From Nonomuraea sp. PA05 (GTDB taxonomy: Bacteria; Actinomycetota; Actinomycetes; Streptosporangiales; Streptosporangiaceae), in the NCBI RefSeq assembly GCF_008086045.1, contig NZ_VSEY01000007.1, positions 248,001 through 312,000 of the forward strand: 64,000 nt of DNA, read 5' to 3'. Shown here one piece after another: positions 8,160-16,006 of this stretch. Positions within the stretch are counted from its first letter, which is position 1, and every line of letters begins with the position of its first letter. The translations under genes were made by a program, and so were the position numbers. The notes beneath the pieces were generated by a model. It searched no databases, was not told the DNA's origin, and saw only the letters and a list, made by a program, of their open reading frames with translations.

Positions 8160-9243
8160 TGTGCTCCCGGAGATCATGAAGTGGTGGCGGTCGGGGCTCA
8201 GGTTCGGGCTGGCCACGGTGGTCGGCACGTGGAGCAGCGCGCCCAGGCCGCCGGGCGCGGCGATGGCGGTGCGCGGCGACGAGGTGGTCGGCAGCGTCTC
8301 GGGCGGCTGCGTGGAGGGCGCCGTGTTCGAGCTGGCCGCCGAGGTCGAGACGCCCGTCCTGCAGCGGTACGGCGTGAGCGACGACGACGCCTTCGCCGTC
8401 GGGCTCACCTGCGGCGGCATCATCGACATCCTGGTGGAGCCCATCTCGATCGAGACCTTCCCCGAGCTGGGCGAGATCGCGAGGTCGGTGGACGCGCACG
8501 AGCCGGTCGCCGTGGCCACCGTCGTCTCAGGCCCCGGCCGGGTCGGCTCCCGCCGCGTCATCTGGCCGGACCGCGCGAGCGGCTCGCTCGGCCTGGAGCG
8601 CCTCGACGACGCCGTGGACGACGACGCCCGCGGCATGCTCGCCCAGGGCCTGACCGGCCTGCGGCACTACGGTGGGCAGGGGGAGCGGCGGCTGGACGAC
8701 CTGGCGGTGTTCGTGCAGTCGTTCGCGCCGCCGCCGCGGATGCTGGTGTTCGGCGCGATCGACTTCGCCGCCGCGGTGGCCAGGGTGGGCAAGTTCCTCG
8801 GCTACCACGTCACGGTGTGCGACGCGCGGCCGATCTTCGCCACCGCCAAGCGTTTCCCCGACGCCGACGAGGTGGTGGTCAAGTGGCCGCACGACTACCT
8901 GTCGTCCGTGCAGGTGGACGAGCGCACGGTGATCTGCGTGCTGACCCACGACCCCAAGTTCGACGTGCCGCTGCTGGAGGTGGCGTTGCGCACCGGCGCC
9001 GGGTACGTCGGCGCCATGGGCTCGCGCCGCACCCACGACGACCGCCTCGCCCGGCTGCGCGAGGCCGGGCTCGGCGAGGAGGAGCTGGCCAGGCTGAGAT
9101 CGCCGATCGGGCTCGACCTGGGGGCGCGGACGCCCGAGGAGACGGCCGTGTCGATCGCCGCCGAGCTGATCCAGCTCCGGTGGGGCGGTTCGGGACGGCC
9201 GCTGTCCGCCACCGAGGGCCGCATTCACCATGAGGCGCCATGA
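8152..9243 (+). CDS. XdhC/CoxF-family molybdenum hydroxylase maturation protein
   Basis: 363 residues with the two usual parts: an N-terminal XdhC/CoxI domain (FGLATVVGTWSSAPRPPGAA, then GSVSGGCVEGAV) and a C-terminal Rossmann-like domain (MLVFGAIDFAAAVARVGKFL, GYVGAMGSRRTHDDR). Proteins of this family bind molybdenum cofactor and protect or sulfurate it before insertion into xanthine dehydrogenase-type enzymes. Overlaps both neighbours by 4-8 nt. No large, medium or small hydroxylase subunit gene is present in the window. Confidence 0.9.
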   Translation: MRDVLPEIMKWWRSGLRFGLATVVGTWSSAPRPPGAAMAVRGDEVVGSVSGGCVEGAVFELAAEVETPVLQRYGVSDDDAFAVGLTCGGIIDILVEPISIETFPELGEIARSVDAHEPVAVATVVSGPGRVGSRRVIWPDRASGSLGLERLDDAVDDDARGMLAQGLTGLRHYGGQGERRLDDLAVFVQSFAPPPRMLVFGAIDFAAAVARVGKFLGYHVTVCDARPIFATAKRFPDADEVVVKWPHDYLSSVQVDERTVICVLTHDPKFDVPLLEVALRTGAGYVGAMGSRRTHDDRLARLREAGLGEEELARLRSPIGLDLGARTPEETAVSIAAELIQLRWGGSGRPLSATEGRIHHEAP

Positions 9244-9836
9244 GGTCGTCCAGGACGGCCGGGCTGCTGCTCGCGGCCGGTGAGGGCACCAGGCTGGGCC
9301 GGCCCAAGGCGATGGTCGAGTTCGGCGGCGAGCGGCTGGTGGACCGGGGGGTGCGGCTGCTGGAGGAGGGCGGCTGCCATCCGGTGGTGGTCGTGCTGGG
9401 CGCGGCCACGGTGCAGGTGCGCGGGGCTGTCACCGTGCGCAATCCGGACTGGGCGTCCGGCATGGGGTCGTCGCTGCGGGTCGGGCTGGCCGCGCTGCCA
9501 GGGGAGGCGGAGTCGGTGGTGGTCGCGCTGATCGACCAGCCGCTGATCGGGGCCGGCGCGGTGCGCGCGCTGATCGCCTCGGACGCCGGCGGGCTGGCGG
9601 TCGCGACCTACGGCGGGCGGCGCAGGAACCCCGTGCTGATCGCCCGCGAGCACTGGGCAGGGGTGGCCGAGCTGGCCGTGGGCGACGTCGGGGCGCGGCC
9701 GTTCATGAAGGCGCATCCCGGGCTGGTGACCGAGGTGCCGTGCGACGAGCACGGCGACCCGGCCGACATCGACACGCCGGAGGACCTGGCCCGCCTGGAG
9801 GCCCGGCTCACGGGCGCGCGCTCAGAACCGCAGTGA
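9240..9836 (+). CDS. MobA/MocA-like nucleotidyltransferase
   Basis: 198 residues with the nucleotidyltransferase signature LLLAAGEGTRLGRPK near residue 9 and DQPLIGAGAVRAL. The best match by context is MocA-type molybdopterin cytidylyltransferase, which makes the MCD form of the cofactor used by CO dehydrogenase and xanthine dehydrogenase relatives. ATGA overlap with xdhC places it last in the operon. Its final 15 nt overlap the 3' end of the convergent gene. MobA (guanylyl) activity cannot be excluded. Confidence 0.82.
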   Translation: MRSSRTAGLLLAAGEGTRLGRPKAMVEFGGERLVDRGVRLLEEGGCHPVVVVLGAATVQVRGAVTVRNPDWASGMGSSLRVGLAALPGEAESVVVALIDQPLIGAGAVRALIASDAGGLAVATYGGRRRNPVLIAREHWAGVAELAVGDVGARPFMKAHPGLVTEVPCDEHGDPADIDTPEDLARLEARLTGARSEPQ

Positions 9837-10709
9837 CGCGATGGCGGCCCGGTGGTCGCTGCCGGTGGCCGGGGCCACCCCCGCCTGGGTCGCCGTCATC
9901 CCCTTGAACAGGATGTGGTCCGGCCGGGTGACCGGGAACTCGGCCGGCCAGGTGAACCCGAACCCGTCGCCCGCCACGCTCTGCGCGTCGGTCAGCGGCG
10001 GGGTCAGGCCGCGCATGCCGCGGTCGGTGGTGGCGGTGTTGAGGTCGCCGAGCAGCAGGATGCGCTTGCTGCGGTCGGCGTCGATGAGCTTGCGCGCCTG
10101 CGTCAGGGAGGCGTCGCGGGAGGTGGTGTGGCCGGGCCTGGCGGAGGCGAGGTGCATGACGTACACGGTGACCTTGCCCTTGGGGGTGGTGATGACCGCG
10201 CGCAGGGCGCGCGGCCAGCCGAGGCCGACGTCGAGCGGCTTGGTCTCGCTGATCGGGTAGCGGCTCCACAGGCCGACCGTGCTGACCGGGTAGTGGTACT
10301 TGAACATCTTGTTGAGCTGCTTGGCCGCGGGGCCGCCCTTGGTCAGCTCCTGGGCGGCCAGCACGTCGAGGTCCTTGGCGATCACGCGGACGGCCTCGCC
10401 CGACGCGCTGTTGCGCACGCCCACGTTGACGGTGCCGACGGCCAGGTCGCTGGGCCCGCCCGGCGGCGTGCGCAAGAGCGTGGAGCCGAACATGACGGCC
10501 CACACCAGGCCCGGCACCAGCGCCGCGGCGGCGGCAGCGGTGGACCGTGCCACCGCGGCGCCCGCGAGCAGCACGGGAACGGCCACGCCGATCCAGGGCA
10601 GCAGGCTCTCGAGGACGGGCGTGAACCCGCCGAGAGCGGGGATCAGCCCGTGCCCCGCCAGGGCCGCGGCCACGACGACGGACGCGATGATGACGACCCG
10701 ACTCAGCAC
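9822..10709 (-). CDS. Membrane-anchored endonuclease/exonuclease/phosphatase-fold protein
   Basis: 295 residues: three N-terminal hydrophobic helices, then an EEP-fold catalytic domain outside the membrane. Catalytic landmarks are VGTVNVG, AAQELTKG (Glu metal ligand), LLLGDLNTATTD (Asp/Asn), TRPDHILF and ATGSDHRA (SDH). Substrate unknown; family members cut nucleic acids or lipids/phosphoesters. A far longer reading frame continues upstream but is the antisense of the LLM gene. I use GTG 10709 because the hydrophobic segment begins there and TAGCCT (10722-10717) ends 7 nt before it, the leaderless arrangement seen repeatedly in this window. Confidence 0.82.
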   Translation of the reverse strand: MLSRVVIIASVVVAAALAGHGLIPALGGFTPVLESLLPWIGVAVPVLLAGAAVARSTAAAAAALVPGLVWAVMFGSTLLRTPPGGPSDLAVGTVNVGVRNSASGEAVRVIAKDLDVLAAQELTKGGPAAKQLNKMFKYHYPVSTVGLWSRYPISETKPLDVGLGWPRALRAVITTPKGKVTVYVMHLASARPGHTTSRDASLTQARKLIDADRSKRILLLGDLNTATTDRGMRGLTPPLTDAQSVAGDGFGFTWPAEFPVTRPDHILFKGMTATQAGVAPATGSDHRAAIASLRF

Positions 10710-10802
10710 CCGAACCAGGCTAGCCGCTCCCACCCCGCCACACCGTCGCGATACGATGTCCGAGTCGCAACAGAACATCATTCGGTCCAGCGGGAGCCCG
10801 GC

Positions 10803-11843
10803 ATGCGCATCGGTATGGCACTCAAGTACTCCGGCGGTTTCAAGGAATCGGTGGCCGAGCTGGCCGACTACGAGAAGGCCGGGCTCGACATCGTGTTCGT
10901 GGCCGAGGCCTACTCCTTCGACGCGGTCAGCCAGATGGGTTACATCGCGGCCAAGACCGAGCGGGTGCAGATCGCCTCGGGCATCCTGCCGATCTACTCG
11001 CGCACGCCGACGCTGATGGCCATGACGGCGGCCGGGCTCGACTACGTCTCCGACGGGCGGTTCACGCTCGGCATCGGCGCCTCGGGGCCGCAGGTGATCG
11101 AGGGCTTCCACGGGGTGCCGTACACCGCGCCGCTGGGGCGTACGCGCGAGGTCATCGAGATCTGCCGCCAGGTCTGGCGGCGCGAGCGCGTGCAGTACGA
11201 GGGCAGGCACTACACCGTGCCGCTGCCCGCCGGCCAGGGCACCGGCCTGGGCAAGCCCCTGAAGATCATCAACCACCCGGTGCGCTCCCGCATCCCCATC
11301 GTGGTGGCGGCCATCGGACCGAAGAACGTCGAGCTGACCGCCGAGCTGGCCGAGGGCTGGGAGCCGATCTTCTACGTCCCGGAGAAGGCCGGCGAGGTGT
11401 GGGGGCCGTCGGTGGCCGCCGGGAAGGCCAAGCGGGACCCCGAGCTGGGCGAGCTCGACGTGATCGCGCAGGCCAGCCTGGCGATCGGCGACGACGTGGC
11501 CGGGCTGCTGGAGTTCGGGCGGCCGATGGCGGCCCTGTACATCGGCGGCATGGGCGCCAAGGGCAGGAACTTCTACAACGACCTCGCCCGGCGTTACGGC
11601 TACGAGAAGGAGGCCGAGCAGATCCAGGACCTCTACCTGGAGGGCAAGAAGGACGAGGCGGCGGCGCTGGTGCCGGCCGAGCTGCTGGAGAAGATGTCGC
11701 TGGTCGGCAGTGAGGGCTTCGTGCGCGAGCGGCTGCAGGCGATGAAGGAGTCCGGCGTGACGACCCTGAACGTGACGCCGCTCGCCGGGACGCACGAGGA
11801 GCGGGTGCGCCTCATCGAGACGATCAAGGAGTGGGCCGCCTAG
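10803..11843 (+). CDS. LLM-class F420-dependent oxidoreductase
   Basis: 346 residues, with luciferase-like TIM-barrel segments: RIGMALKYSGGF at the start, DIVFVAEAYSFDAVSQMGYIA, TLGIGASGPQVIEGFHG and IPIVVAAIGPKN. Members of this subfamily reduce or oxidise small molecules with coenzyme F420, a cofactor typical of actinomycetes; substrate unknown. ATG 10803 has GGGAG 6 nt upstream. TACGAT at 10752-10757 is a possible -10. Divergent from the EEP-fold gene with a 93-nt shared promoter region. Confidence 0.88.
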   Translation: MRIGMALKYSGGFKESVAELADYEKAGLDIVFVAEAYSFDAVSQMGYIAAKTERVQIASGILPIYSRTPTLMAMTAAGLDYVSDGRFTLGIGASGPQVIEGFHGVPYTAPLGRTREVIEICRQVWRRERVQYEGRHYTVPLPAGQGTGLGKPLKIINHPVRSRIPIVVAAIGPKNVELTAELAEGWEPIFYVPEKAGEVWGPSVAAGKAKRDPELGELDVIAQASLAIGDDVAGLLEFGRPMAALYIGGMGAKGRNFYNDLARRYGYEKEAEQIQDLYLEGKKDEAAALVPAELLEKMSLVGSEGFVRERLQAMKESGVTTLNVTPLAGTHEERVRLIETIKEWAA

Positions 11844-12064
11844 TGAGGTAGATCACCCCATTTGGGGGGAATGCTCCGCTTTTCACGGGTGTTGTGAGCC
11901 CTCGTGAGGTTTTCCCTGGTGTTCGTGTGGCTCGTAGAGCGGCTGCACATCGACCTGTGCCGGTTGCACGGGTCGCTCTGTCGCTGACGGCTGTCCTCGT
12001 CCGTCCACACCCCTCACCAGGCGTGCCGCCGCGGCATGCCCTTCTCGCGAAGGCTTCCTCATCC

Positions 12065-13345
12065 GTGAAGAGATTCTCCTTCTCCCTGCAGCTCCTGCTG
12101 GGCCTGGCCGCCGGCGTCGCACTCGGCTTCGCCGCGAAGATCTGGGACGTGGCCTGGCTCAGTGAGACGCTGAAGCAGGTCGGCTCGATCTTCGTCCAGC
12201 TCCTCAAGCTGGCCGTGCCGCCGCTGGTGTTCACCGCCGTGCTGGTCAGCGTGGCCAACCTGCGCAACGTCAACGGCGCGGCCAGGCTCGCCTCCAAGAC
12301 GCTGCTGTGGTTCCTGATCACGGCGTTCGTGTCGGTCTCCCTGGCGATCGGGCTCGGCCTGCTCATCAACCCCGGCCAGGGCGTCACCCTCGACACCGCC
12401 GCCGCCAAGCCCGCCGACACCCAGGGCACCTGGCTCGACTTCGTCACCGGCATCCTGCCGACCAACGTCGTGACCGCCTTCACCGAGGTGAACGTCCTCC
12501 AGATCGTGTTTCTGGGAGTCGTCCTCGGTGCGGCGGCGATGGCCGTCGGCGAGAAGGCCGAGCCGTTCCTGAACCTCGCCCGCTCCGTGCTGGAGCTGGT
12601 GCAGAAGGCGCTGTGGTGGGTGCTGCGGCTGGCGCCCATCGGCACCGCGGGCCTGATCGGCAAGGCCGTGTCCACGTACGGCTGGGAGCTGCTGGCGCCG
12701 CTGGCCAAGTTCAGCGCCGGCGTCTACATCGGCTGCTTCGTGGTGCTGCTGGCCGTCTACCCGACGCTGCTGGCCGTCTGGGGCAAGGTCAGCCCCATCA
12801 CGTTCTTCCGCAACGCCTGGCCCGCCATCGAGCTGGCCTTCGTCTCCCGCTCCTCGGTCGGGACGCTGCCGCTGACGCAGCGGGTCACGGTCGAGCGCAA
12901 CGGCGTGGACCGCGACTACGCCTCCTTCGCGGTGCCGTTCGGCGCCACCACCAAGATGGACGGCTGCGCCTCGGTGTACCCGGCGCTGGCCGCGATCTTC
13001 GTGGCCCAGGTGTTCGGGGTGCAGCTCGGGTTCGGCGACTACCTGCTGATCGCGTTCGTCTCGGTGGTCGGCTCGGCCGCCACGGCGGGCCTGACCGGCG
13101 CCACCGTCATGCTGACCCTCACGCTCAGCACCCTGGGCCTGCCGCTGGAGGGCGTCGGCCTGCTGCTGGCGATCGACCCGATCCTCGACATGATCCGCAC
13201 CGCGACCAACGTGGCAGGGCAGCTCGTCGTGCCGGTGCTCGTGGCCCGCTCCGAGGGACGCCTGGACACGGCGGTCTTCAACGCGCCGCCGCAGTCGCTC
13301 GACCGCGCGCCCGGGGCGCGCGTGCCGGAGCCCGCCGCGGCCTGA
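12065..13345 (+). CDS. Dicarboxylate/amino acid:cation symporter (DAACS family)
   Basis: 426 residues with the glutamate-transporter-like architecture: TM helices, hairpin 1 with SRSSVGTLPLT, TM7, hairpin 2 and TM8 (DPILDMIRTATNVAGQ). The usual NMDGT motif of TM7 reads TKMDGCA and the TM8 NxxGD motif ends in Gln, so residues that coordinate sodium in archaeal and mammalian relatives are changed; the coupling ion or substrate may differ. GTG 12065 is chosen because the first hydrophobic helix starts right after; the frame is open upstream to 11894 but that part is Arg/Pro-rich with no homology-like pattern. No strong ribosome site. Confidence 0.85.
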   Translation: MKRFSFSLQLLLGLAAGVALGFAAKIWDVAWLSETLKQVGSIFVQLLKLAVPPLVFTAVLVSVANLRNVNGAARLASKTLLWFLITAFVSVSLAIGLGLLINPGQGVTLDTAAAKPADTQGTWLDFVTGILPTNVVTAFTEVNVLQIVFLGVVLGAAAMAVGEKAEPFLNLARSVLELVQKALWWVLRLAPIGTAGLIGKAVSTYGWELLAPLAKFSAGVYIGCFVVLLAVYPTLLAVWGKVSPITFFRNAWPAIELAFVSRSSVGTLPLTQRVTVERNGVDRDYASFAVPFGATTKMDGCASVYPALAAIFVAQVFGVQLGFGDYLLIAFVSVVGSAATAGLTGATVMLTLTLSTLGLPLEGVGLLLAIDPILDMIRTATNVAGQLVVPVLVARSEGRLDTAVFNAPPQSLDRAPGARVPEPAAA

Positions 13346-13360
13346 TCGGATCCGCGGGAC

Positions 13361-13387
13361 GAGGGGGTGGCCCATGGCCGCCCCCTC
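13361..13387. terminator. Bidirectional hairpin terminator
   Basis: GAGGGGGTGGCC (13361-13372) pairs with GGCCGCCCCCTC (13376-13387) with one G-T wobble and a 3-nt loop. It lies 15 nt after the symporter stop and overlaps the last codon of the convergent XRE gene, so it can serve both strands. No U-run, as is common in actinobacteria. Confidence 0.75.
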
Positions 13388-13595
13388 ATTCGTACGTCAG
13401 GAGGTCCCCCGGCTGGCACCCCAGCGCCTCGCACAGGCGCGCCAGCGTCGAGAAGCGCACGGCCTTGGCGTGGCCGTTCTTCAGGATCGACAGGTTGACC
13501 ACGGTGATCTCCACGCGGTGCGACAGCTCGGTGAGCGTCATGCCGCGCTCCTTGAGCAGCTCGTCCAGCCGCACCCTGATGACCGGCTCGGCCAT
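13386..13595 (-). CDS. Small XRE-family transcriptional regulator
   Basis: 69 residues, almost entirely a helix-turn-helix of the Cro/C1 type: VRLDELLKERGMTLTELSHR, then VVNLSILKNGHAKAVRFSTL and LCEALGCQPGDLLTYE. Small regulators of this type (YozG-like) are typically paired with a DUF2975 membrane protein, as here. The ATG overlaps the stop of that upstream gene by one base (TGATG), so the two are co-translated. The likely target is its own promoter, which carries two perfect inverted repeats. Confidence 0.9.
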   Translation of the reverse strand: MAEPVIRVRLDELLKERGMTLTELSHRVEITVVNLSILKNGHAKAVRFSTLARLCEALGCQPGDLLTYE

Positions 13596-14200
13596 CAGAT
13601 CGTGGCCTCGACCTCTTCGAGCAGGGCCAGGCCCCGGCGGACGATCTCGGACACGCCGAGCGCGGTCATCCCCGCCACGACGCCGCTGATCATCGCGGGC
13701 GGCGGCGGATAGAACGGGTAGCTCTCGGCCAGCAGCATGGGAGAGAGTATGGCCTGCGCCACGGAGCCGAGCACGCCCGACACGATGGAACCGGCGATCA
13801 GGATCCAGCCCAGCCTGCGCAGGTGGCCGGCCGTGACCGAGGAGAACAGGGCGCGATCGCCCGACCTGGCCCTGCGCAGCGCCCGGACGACCGTGAACAG
13901 CGCCAGCAGGCCCGTCACCGTGCCGGGCGCCCACATCAGCAGGTAGAGCAGGCCCGCGAGCGGCGAGGCCCCCCGCGGGCGGACCGTCACCTCGGCGGAG
14001 ACGTTCTCCACCGTGGCGCCGCCCACGGTGATCCCCGCGGTCGGGACGTCGAAGACGTGCAGGGGGATGCCGATGCCGGGTGAGGTGCCGGAGAACGCGA
14101 TCGCGACGGTGCCGGCGAGACCGGCCAGGGCGGCAAGGACGCCCAGGATCAGGGCGATGCTCAGCAGTATCTCGAGTCTGATGATCCAGCGGGTTGGCAT
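13595..14200 (-). CDS. DUF2975-type membrane protein
   Basis: 201 residues with four hydrophobic helices (about 10-35, 83-107, 127-150 and 162-185) and an extracytoplasmic stretch between the first two (DVPTAGITVGGATVENVSAE). This is the DUF2975 arrangement. These proteins are thought to modulate or be controlled by the small XRE partner encoded immediately downstream. Start ATG 14200 has no ribosome site; the promoter places the transcription start on the A of the ATG, so the message is probably leaderless. Confidence 0.8.
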   Translation of the reverse strand: MPTRWIIRLEILLSIALILGVLAALAGLAGTVAIAFSGTSPGIGIPLHVFDVPTAGITVGGATVENVSAEVTVRPRGASPLAGLLYLLMWAPGTVTGLLALFTVVRALRRARSGDRALFSSVTAGHLRRLGWILIAGSIVSGVLGSVAQAILSPMLLAESYPFYPPPPAMISGVVAGMTALGVSEIVRRGLALLEEVEATI

Positions 14201-14236
14201 AACGATAATCGTAAATAACGAAAGTCGTTATGTCGA
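14201..14236 (-). promoter_or_regulatory. Leaderless promoter with two operator-like inverted repeats
   Basis: On the minus strand TCGACA (14236-14231) and TACGAT (14213-14208) are separated by 17 nt, giving a start site at the ATG (14200). Two perfect inverted repeats occupy this AT-rich island: ATAACGA-aag-TCGTTAT (14215-14231) between the two hexamers, and ACGAT-a-ATCGT (14202-14212) over the -10. They share the ACGA/TCGT core, as expected of two operator copies for one small regulator, most simply the XRE protein of this operon. Confidence 0.75.
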
Positions 14237-14324
14237 GGCGGCCGGGGTCGAAGGTGGGGCGGGTGGGGGCGTGTGGGCCCTATGGTGGGGTCGAAAATCG
14301 TGATGTTCGAGATTTGGCGGGGAT

Positions 14325-15947
14325 ATGTCCGAGCGTGTGCCGTCATTGGTCGCCGACCGGTACCGGCTTGACGAGCGCATCGGCGGCGGGCCGATGGGCG
14401 AGGTGTGGCGGGGCTACGACACGCGGGCCGACTGGGTCGTGGCCGTGAAGGTGCTCGGCGCCAGGGCGGCCGGGGCCGCCACCCGGGAGGTGCTCAGGCA
14501 GCACGCCCAGGCCGTGGCCCGGGTGATCCATCCGAACGTGGCCATGGTCCTGGACGTCGGCGAGCACGACGGGGCGCCGTTCCTCGTCATGGAGTTCCTC
14601 ACCGGGCTCAGCCTCGGCGAGGAGCTGGCGGCGCGCGGGCCGATGAAGATCGTCGAGGTGTGCGACCTGGTCGGGCAGGCGGCGGCCGGGCTGGACGCCG
14701 CGCACCGGGCCGGGGTCGTGCACGGGCGGGTGGGTCCCGACAGCTTCCGCCAGGCCGGCAGCGGGGTGCTCAAGGTCGTCGGGTTCGGGATGGACGAGCG
14801 GGCCCCCGTGGCCGCCGGGAGCCGGTACGTGGCGCCCGAGCGGGCCGCGGGAGAGGCGGCGCAGGCGCCGGGGGACGTGTTCGCGCTCGGGTGCGTGTGT
14901 TACGAGCTGCTGTGCGGGCGGCCGGCCTTCGGGGACGGGGCCGCTTCAGAGGTGGGGCGACCGGAGGCGGGGCAAGCGGGGCAACCGGAGGCCGGGCAAT
15001 CGGAGGCCGGGCGTGCGGAGGCCGCTGGTGCGGGAGCCGCCGGTGCGCGGCCCGTGCCGCCCAGCGCGATCAGGAGTGAGGTGCCGGCCGAGCTGGACCG
15101 GCTGGTGCTGGCCATGCTCGCCGAGGACCCCGCGCGGCGGCCCGCCAGCGGTGAGGCCATCCGGCGGGCGCTGGCGGCCATCGCGCGGCCCAAGCCGGGG
15201 CCGGCCGGACCGCCGGTGACCGGGATCTCCCTGCGCGACCCCGGCCTGCGGCCCGGAGCCGCGGGCGCGACCGGCGCCGGAGCGGGCGCCGTGGGCGCGG
15301 ACACGGGGGCGACGGAGATCTTCCAGGCCGCGGGCGGGCCGCCGCCCAGGGCCGGGGACACGGCGGTCTACCAGGCGGGCGACCTGGAGCCCGAGCGGCC
15401 CTCGTCCCCGAACCGCAAGCTGATCCTCCAGCTCGGCATAGCCGTCGTCGTCATCGCGGCCGTGACCATCGGCATGGTGATGTGGGCGGGCGCGCGCCAG
15501 GAGCCGCCCGTCGCGGTGAACACCCCCGAACCCACCACGCAGACCCCCAGCAGCCTGCCGCCCACGCCCGACCCGTCCCCGAGCTTCGCGGTCACCGCCG
15601 GCCCCGGCGAGGAAGAGGAGCCCGACCACCTGCGCGAGACCTCGGAACCGAAGGCCACGCTGGGCGAGGCGATCCCGCCCGGCGGGTACGCCACGTGGCT
15701 GCGGAGGTTCGACGAGGCGCTGATGGCCCAGCAGAGCATGGGCGGCATCGACCCGAAGGTCGCGGAGAAGGCCAGCGACAAGATCCGCAAGGCGGCCGGG
15801 AAGTACGAGCAGGGTCAGATCGACGCCACGCTCGACCAGATCGCCGACGTCTACCGCGACCTGGCCAGGGCTCAGGCCAAGGGCGACATGGAGGGGTCGG
15901 GCCCGGCCTCGGACTTCATGCGGGACTGGCAGGTCCCCGCCGAATAG
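14325..15947 (+). CDS. Membrane-anchored protein pseudokinase (PknB-like fold)
   Basis: 540 residues. The N-terminal 270 residues follow the Hanks-kinase pattern: glycine loop IGGGPMGEVW (19-28), VAVK lysine (K42), VAPERA. The catalytic loop reads HGRVGPDS where an active kinase has HRDxKPxN, so the catalytic Asp, Lys and Asn are all lost, and DFG has become GFG (153-155). It should therefore be catalytically dead and act by binding. A Gln/Glu/Ala/Gly repeat follows (about 206-240), one TM helix (about 366-388), a Pro/Thr linker and an extracellular helical domain of about 110 residues. MviN/FhaA-type pseudokinase signalling is a possible parallel. Confidence 0.85.
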   Translation: MSERVPSLVADRYRLDERIGGGPMGEVWRGYDTRADWVVAVKVLGARAAGAATREVLRQHAQAVARVIHPNVAMVLDVGEHDGAPFLVMEFLTGLSLGEELAARGPMKIVEVCDLVGQAAAGLDAAHRAGVVHGRVGPDSFRQAGSGVLKVVGFGMDERAPVAAGSRYVAPERAAGEAAQAPGDVFALGCVCYELLCGRPAFGDGAASEVGRPEAGQAGQPEAGQSEAGRAEAAGAGAAGARPVPPSAIRSEVPAELDRLVLAMLAEDPARRPASGEAIRRALAAIARPKPGPAGPPVTGISLRDPGLRPGAAGATGAGAGAVGADTGATEIFQAAGGPPPRAGDTAVYQAGDLEPERPSSPNRKLILQLGIAVVVIAAVTIGMVMWAGARQEPPVAVNTPEPTTQTPSSLPPTPDPSPSFAVTAGPGEEEEPDHLRETSEPKATLGEAIPPGGYATWLRRFDEALMAQQSMGGIDPKVAEKASDKIRKAAGKYEQGQIDATLDQIADVYRDLARAQAKGDMEGSGPASDFMRDWQVPAE

Positions 15948-15972
15948 GCGAATTGGGACTTGGCGGGCAATA

Positions 15973-16000
15973 GTGACAAGAGGGGCGTGACACGTACATT
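15973..16000 (+). promoter_or_regulatory. Promoter of the peptidase-efp-nusB operon (leaderless)
   Basis: GTGACA (15973-15978) and TACATT (15995-16000) are spaced by 16 nt. The ATG of the peptidase gene begins 7 nt after the -10, where transcription would start, and there is no Shine-Dalgarno, so the transcript is probably leaderless. Confidence 0.65.
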
Positions 16001-16006
16001 GGGCGG

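Noticed and set aside
9852..10802. Upstream extension of the LLM oxidoreductase frame
   Set aside because: It runs antisense to the EEP-fold gene and lacks domain patterns; ATG 10803 has a good ribosome site and the family N-terminus.
12059..13375. 438-codon minus-strand frame opposite the symporter gene
   Set aside because: The composition (Gln/Arg/His/Gly-rich) and full overlap with a clear membrane transporter mark it as a shadow.
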